A stretch of DNA of 64,000 nt from Faecalibacterium prausnitzii (GTDB taxonomy: Bacteria; Bacillota; Clostridia; Oscillospirales; Ruminococcaceae): contig SFDE01000004.1 of NCBI GenBank assembly GCA_004558805.1, positions 1 to 64,000 on the forward strand. Reading direction: 5' to 3'. This document shows positions 61,077 through 64,000 of the stretch, piece by piece. Position 1 is the first letter of the stretch. Each line of letters begins with the position of its first letter. The notes beneath the pieces were generated by a model. It had not been told where the DNA came from. It did no database searches and saw only the letters and a list, made by a program, of their open reading frames with translations. Position numbers and translations under genes: made by a program.

Positions 61077-62507
61077 ATGGTCCATTTGACGACGGCACTG
61101 GATGCAGAAAGCGGCGTGCCCCTGTATGAGCAGCTGTACCGCAGCCTTGCGGCGGAGATGCGCAGCGGGGCGCTGGCAGCAGGCGCCCGGATGCCCGGCA
61201 AGCGGCGTCTGGCGGCAGAACTTTCGGTCTCGGTAAACACGGTGGACGCAGCATATCAGATGCTGGCGGCAGAAGGGTATCTGGTGTCCCGGGAGCGCAG
61301 CGGCTTTTATGTGCAGGAGTACCTTGCCCTGCCAAAGCTGAGAGCAAAGGAGCCGGTGCCTCCGCCGGCGGCTGCCGCACCGGCTCCGCAGCCGGTGCGG
61401 TACGACCTGTCCACCCGGGGGGTGGACCCGGCGCTGTTTCCCTTCCGCACCTGGGCACGGCTGCAGAAGGAGCTGATGTATGCCTCCCCTCAGCTGCTGA
61501 CCCACGGGGATGCGCAGGGGGATGAAGAGCTGCGGCAGGCGCTGGCGGAGTATCTTTCGGAATACCGGGGGGTGCGGTGCGGTGCGCATCAGGTCGTGGT
61601 GGGAGCCGGTCTGGAGTATCTGCTGGGGCTCCTTGCCCCCCTGCTGCCCGGAAAAACGGCGGTGGAGACCCCGGGCTACCCCCGGGCGCTGCAGGTGCTG
61701 CAGAACAACGGGGTGGAGTGCTGCTGCCTGCCGGTGGACGGGGAGGGGCTGTCGGTGGAGGCGTTGGACCGCAGCGATGCGGCGGTGTGCTACGTAACCC
61801 CCAGCCACCAGTTCCCCACAGGGGTCACCGTGCCTGCCCCCCGGCGGGCGGAGCTGCTGCACTGGGCGGCGCATAAGCCGGGACAGCGGTATATCATAGA
61901 GGACGACTACGACTCGGAGTTCCGTTTTGACACCCGCCCCCTGCCCAGTCTGCAGGGCATGGCGGGGGCAGATGGTCCGGTGGTGTACCTGTCTACCTGT
62001 TCCCGGATCCTTGCTCCCGGCATCCGCATTGCCTATATGGTGCTGCCGGAGCACCTGCTGCCGGCGTGGCGCAGCAAGTACCGGCTCTACTCCGGCACTG
62101 TGAGCCGCTTTGAGCAGCAAACGTTGGCACGGTTCCTCAACGAGGGCTATTTTACCCGGCATCTGGCACGGGAGCGGGTGGCGTACAAGGCACGGCGGGA
62201 CGCCCTTGTGGCGGCGCTGACCGCCGCCTTTTCCCCGGAGGAACTGACCTTGAGCGGGATCCACACCGGACTGCATCTGTTGGCAAAGCTGGGAGATGCA
62301 CCGCCGGACGCCGCCCTGCGCCGTGCCGCCCGGCAGCAGGGGGTGGAGCTGAACCTTCTCAGCGATTACGACCTGACCGGCAGGCACCCGGATTCCGGTA
62401 TGCTGGTGCTGGGATACGGCTCTCTGTCCGATGGGGCGTGTCCCGCCGTAGGCGAGACTCTGAGAAAGGTCTGCACCGCCGCAAGAGACTCTGCCGTTAT
62501 CCCATAA
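61077..62507 (+). CDS. MocR/PdxR-type GntR-aminotransferase regulator with Lys-to-Arg change
   Basis: A 476-residue regulator. The GntR winged helix lies in residues 1-80 (PLYEQLYRSLAAEMRSGAL; MPGKRRLAAELSVSVNTVDA). A class I aminotransferase-like domain follows, with THGDAQGDEELRQALAEYL, VTPSHQFPTG and IEDDYDSEFRF. The PLP site of the family, FSKxLxPGLR with the Schiff-base lysine, reads TCSRILAPGIR here: Arg310 replaces lysine. It may bind PLP without a covalent bond or another ligand. AAGGAGG precedes the ATG. Its 3' end overlaps the convergent gene at 62366. Confidence 0.9.
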   Translation: MVHLTTALDAESGVPLYEQLYRSLAAEMRSGALAAGARMPGKRRLAAELSVSVNTVDAAYQMLAAEGYLVSRERSGFYVQEYLALPKLRAKEPVPPPAAAAPAPQPVRYDLSTRGVDPALFPFRTWARLQKELMYASPQLLTHGDAQGDEELRQALAEYLSEYRGVRCGAHQVVVGAGLEYLLGLLAPLLPGKTAVETPGYPRALQVLQNNGVECCCLPVDGEGLSVEALDRSDAAVCYVTPSHQFPTGVTVPAPRRAELLHWAAHKPGQRYIIEDDYDSEFRFDTRPLPSLQGMAGADGPVVYLSTCSRILAPGIRIAYMVLPEHLLPAWRSKYRLYSGTVSRFEQQTLARFLNEGYFTRHLARERVAYKARRDALVAALTAAFSPEELTLSGIHTGLHLLAKLGDAPPDAALRRAARQQGVELNLLSDYDLTGRHPDSGMLVLGYGSLSDGACPAVGETLRKVCTAARDSAVIP

Positions 62508-63334
62508 CGGTCTGCCGCCGGGTCCCACTGCCCCGGCAGCACCTGTGTTTCCACCGGGGCGGCGGCGTTGGCGAGAAATTCCAGAGTATCGGCAAGATTC
62601 AGGTAGTCCTGGGCAGTAAGGTCGGTGAGAAGAGAAGAGCTGACGCTGCGCAGACCCTCCGGCAGGGCGGTGGGCAGCAGGTCCATGTTCTGCCGGAAAA
62701 AGGCGTCCCACACCGCCGCCCGGGCGGCGGCACGGCGTGCCGGGGGCAGCAGACCGTCGGCGTCCATGGCGCAGAGGAAGCTGTGTGCCTCGGCGGCACA
62801 GATGCCCTGCACCTCGCCGGTGCGACCGTACTGCGCCAGTTCTTCCTCGGTCAGTGCGCCGGAAAAGCCTACCCGGAGGTCTCCGTACCGCTGCGCCAGC
62901 TGCTCCAGAACTCCGGCGGAAAGGGCGAGATAGCGGGTGTCCTGCGGCAGGGGCAGAGATGCCTGCAGCGCCTGCCGGCACCGTGCGGGACCTGCTGCCC
63001 GGTAACAGTGGGCAAGAGGGACCGGGGCATCCCCAAAGGATACCGTGAGCTGGGCGGGCAGGGCAAGGATCTCCACGCAGTTCTGGGGTGCGCTAAGGTA
63101 CAGCAGCACAAAGCCCGGCTGTTCCCCGGCGATGCACAGCAGCAGGGTGAGCCTGTGGTCCTCCCGGGGCAGAGAGAGAGGCACGCTGCGCTGGCTCTGT
63201 GCCGCCTGCCGCAGCTGGCTGCGCAGCTGCTGCCGGGACAGCAGTACCGTGGTGCCTACCAGAGGCAGCAGTACCAGCAGAGCTGCTCCCAGTGCCGTCC
63301 AGAACGGATGCCATCCCTTGCGTTTTTGGTGCAT
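62366..63334 (-). CDS. membrane-anchored LytR-CpsA-Psr-like protein (putative)
   Basis: A 322-residue protein with a basic start, one membrane helix (about 12-34) and an extracellular domain. The domain pattern (LLCIAGEQPGFVLLYL, VEILALPAQLTVSFG, AHCYRAAGPARCRQALQ) is like a divergent LCP domain, which ligates polymers to peptidoglycan, but the arginines that bind the polyprenyl phosphate cannot be assigned. The last 47 codons overlap the MocR gene on the other strand (62366-62507). A weak GGGGAT ribosome site precedes the ATG. LCP assignment is tentative. Confidence 0.5.
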   Translation of the reverse strand: MHQKRKGWHPFWTALGAALLVLLPLVGTTVLLSRQQLRSQLRQAAQSQRSVPLSLPREDHRLTLLLCIAGEQPGFVLLYLSAPQNCVEILALPAQLTVSFGDAPVPLAHCYRAAGPARCRQALQASLPLPQDTRYLALSAGVLEQLAQRYGDLRVGFSGALTEEELAQYGRTGEVQGICAAEAHSFLCAMDADGLLPPARRAAARAAVWDAFFRQNMDLLPTALPEGLRSVSSSLLTDLTAQDYLNLADTLEFLANAAAPVETQVLPGQWDPAADRYGITAESLAAVQTFLRVSPTAGHAPSDREPYPSTSIPESGCLPVRS

Positions 63335-63481
63335 GAACCATCCCCGCCTTTCGGCAGAAAGTATGGCACTGAGGCAGCGGATTTATGCAGCAGCCGGGGC
63401 GGCAGTTGGTCAATACAGAAAAAACCTTTCCCGGCGGAGGCATTCCGGCAGGCAAACCTGCATAAATTGAAGGAGGACATC

Positions 63482-63510
63482 TTGCGCGGGGGACAAAAAT
63501 ATGATATAGT
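63482..63510 (+). promoter_or_regulatory. promoter of the glycine riboswitch/AGCS unit
   Basis: TTGCGC (63482-63487), 17 bp, TATAGT (63505-63510). Transcription would start near 63517, at the palindrome 63519-63536. Confidence 0.65.
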
Positions 63511-63518
63511 TTTTCTGC

Positions 63519-63536
63519 TACGCACAGCTGTGCGTA
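63519..63536 (+). repeat. perfect palindrome at the 5' end of the riboswitch transcript
   Basis: TACGCACAG and CTGTGCGTA abut as an 18-bp palindrome, flanked by TTTCTG and CAGAAA that extend the pairing. In RNA it would form a hairpin at the very 5' end. The 63335-63480 stretch upstream shows nothing. Confidence 0.6.
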
Positions 63537-63559
63537 CAGAAAGAACTGAAAAGATAGGT

Positions 63560-63668
63560 GGCGGCAGTGGCTGCCGCCGCACTCTGGAGAAGCCCGGAAG
63601 TCCGGGTGCCGAAGGTGTAAGGCTGCAGGAAGGCAGCTGTATCTCTCAGGCAAAAGGACAGAGCATGA
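63560..63668 (+). ncRNA. glycine riboswitch (single aptamer)
   Basis: The aptamer core is clear: CTCTGGAGAAGCC, GCCGAAGGTGTAAGG and ATCTCTCAGGCAAAAGGAC with the closing AGAG (63581-63664). A GC-rich hairpin (GGCGGCAG/CTGCCGCC) lies just before it. A second aptamer with the GCCGAAGG/CAGGCAAAAGGAC core is not visible in the following 100 nt, so it is a singleton, possibly with a ghost partner. It precedes an amino-acid symporter; glycine should regulate that gene's transcription. Confidence 0.93.
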
Positions 63669-63747
63669 TATTTTGCGCACAAAGGGGTGCCACCGGAACG
63701 GTGTGTCCCCGGCGGCGAAAAAGAAAATGACTTTGGATCTTTACGGG

Positions 63748-63790
63748 CAGGACCTCCGGCAGGGCAGGTGCTGCCCGTTTTGTTTTTGTG
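63748..63790 (+). terminator. riboswitch expression-platform terminator
   Basis: ACGGGCAG pairs with CTGCCCGT, followed by TTTGTTTTTGTG. It lies between the glycine aptamer and the symporter ATG at 63810. Confidence 0.75.
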
Positions 63791-63809
63791 TATAGGGGGA
63801 AACGAACGT

Positions 63810-64000
63810 ATGGTACAGTGGATCACGCAGCTGAACAGCGCTGTCAACGGGGTGGTGTGGGGACCGTTCGGTCTGGCGCTGCTGTTTGGCACCGGCTTAT
63901 GGATGAGCATCCGCACGGGATTTTTCCAGTTCCGCCGGATGGGGTATTGGCTCCGGCACACGGTGGGGGCGATCTTTACCAATCGGGACGTTACGGCGCA
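63810..64000 (+). CDS. AGCS family sodium:alanine/glycine symporter (partial, C-terminus outside window)
   Basis: The first 63 codons are present. MVQWITQLNSAVNGVVWGPF, then the helix GLALLFGTGLWMSIRTGFFQFRRMG is the characteristic start of AGCS symporters, which import alanine or glycine with Na+. GGGGGAAA lies about 10 nt before the ATG. The glycine riboswitch upstream argues that glycine is a substrate. Confidence 0.9.
   Translation, partial: MVQWITQLNSAVNGVVWGPFGLALLFGTGLWMSIRTGFFQFRRMGYWLRHTVGAIFTNRDVTA

Overview
The window is 64 kb of a chromosome from a high-GC, anaerobic, low-motility gut Firmicute. Faecalibacterium or a close relative in the Oscillospiraceae/Ruminococcaceae is the best guess. 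This is inferred from gene content (Amt-PII fusion, KdgF/DhuI/KduD uronate route, GH43/GH2/GH1 with a GPH carrier, T-box and glycine-riboswitch control, AlaX, CmpB, DUF6472), from strong GC bias at third codon positions, and from sigma-A promoters of the TTGACA-17-TATAAT type. I could not run a database search, so the genus is a judgement.

Positions 1-20,300 are mostly plant-carbohydrate use. A minus-strand operon (MFS/GPH carrier, GH2, GH43, sugar-phosphate isomerase cut by the window edge) faces a GH1 glycosidase. After a TetR/SDR divergent pair, a MATE pump and an AraC regulator comes the rhamnose operon rhaB-rhaA-rhaD with its own divergent AraC activator, then an acetylesterase and a GH28 polygalacturonase. 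None of these hydrolases has a signal peptide, so the picture is import of pectin or rhamnogalacturonan oligosaccharides followed by cytoplasmic degradation. Between the AraC gene and the esterase lies a decayed patch (16.6-17.4 kb): the 3' half of a tRNA-Lys gene flanked on both sides by three tandem 11-bp repeats, and a broken solute-binding-protein gene. I read this as an integration site left by a mobile element.

Positions 20,300-35,900 hold pckA, a papain-like hydrolase, tRNA-Glu and tRNA-Asn, trpS, and the unsaturated-uronate operon (kduD/dhuD, kdgF, dhuI) with a repeated TGTATACAAG operator, which complements the pectin genes. They also hold an ammonium channel fused to a PII domain, a CLC protein of the fluoride type, T-box-controlled thrS lacking its TGS domain, and a nucleotidyltransferase.

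Positions 35,900-48,000 contain a GGDEF-EAL-GGDEF protein, CmpB, DUF6472, trmB, alaX, malQ, a degenerate GGDEF protein, mtnN and ychF. Two palindromic dispersed repeat elements (40,974-41,154 and 46,391-46,524) sit between genes.

Positions 48,000-58,650 are one long co-directional run: an OmpR-type two-component pair, rpe, three Rnf-like membrane subunits in the order D-E-A without C, G or B, a membrane-anchored GH-like protein, DUF1015, a DEAD-box helicase and RlmA. The Rnf-like trio has lost three of the four cysteines that hold the intramembrane iron-sulfur cluster in the family. I consider it the most interesting protein-level oddity here.

Positions 58,650-64,000 hold a second MATE pump and an ECF S component divergent from a MocR regulator whose PLP-binding lysine is replaced by arginine. 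An LCP-like envelope protein follows, whose 3' end overlaps the MocR gene, then a glycine riboswitch ahead of an AGCS amino-acid symporter cut by the window edge.
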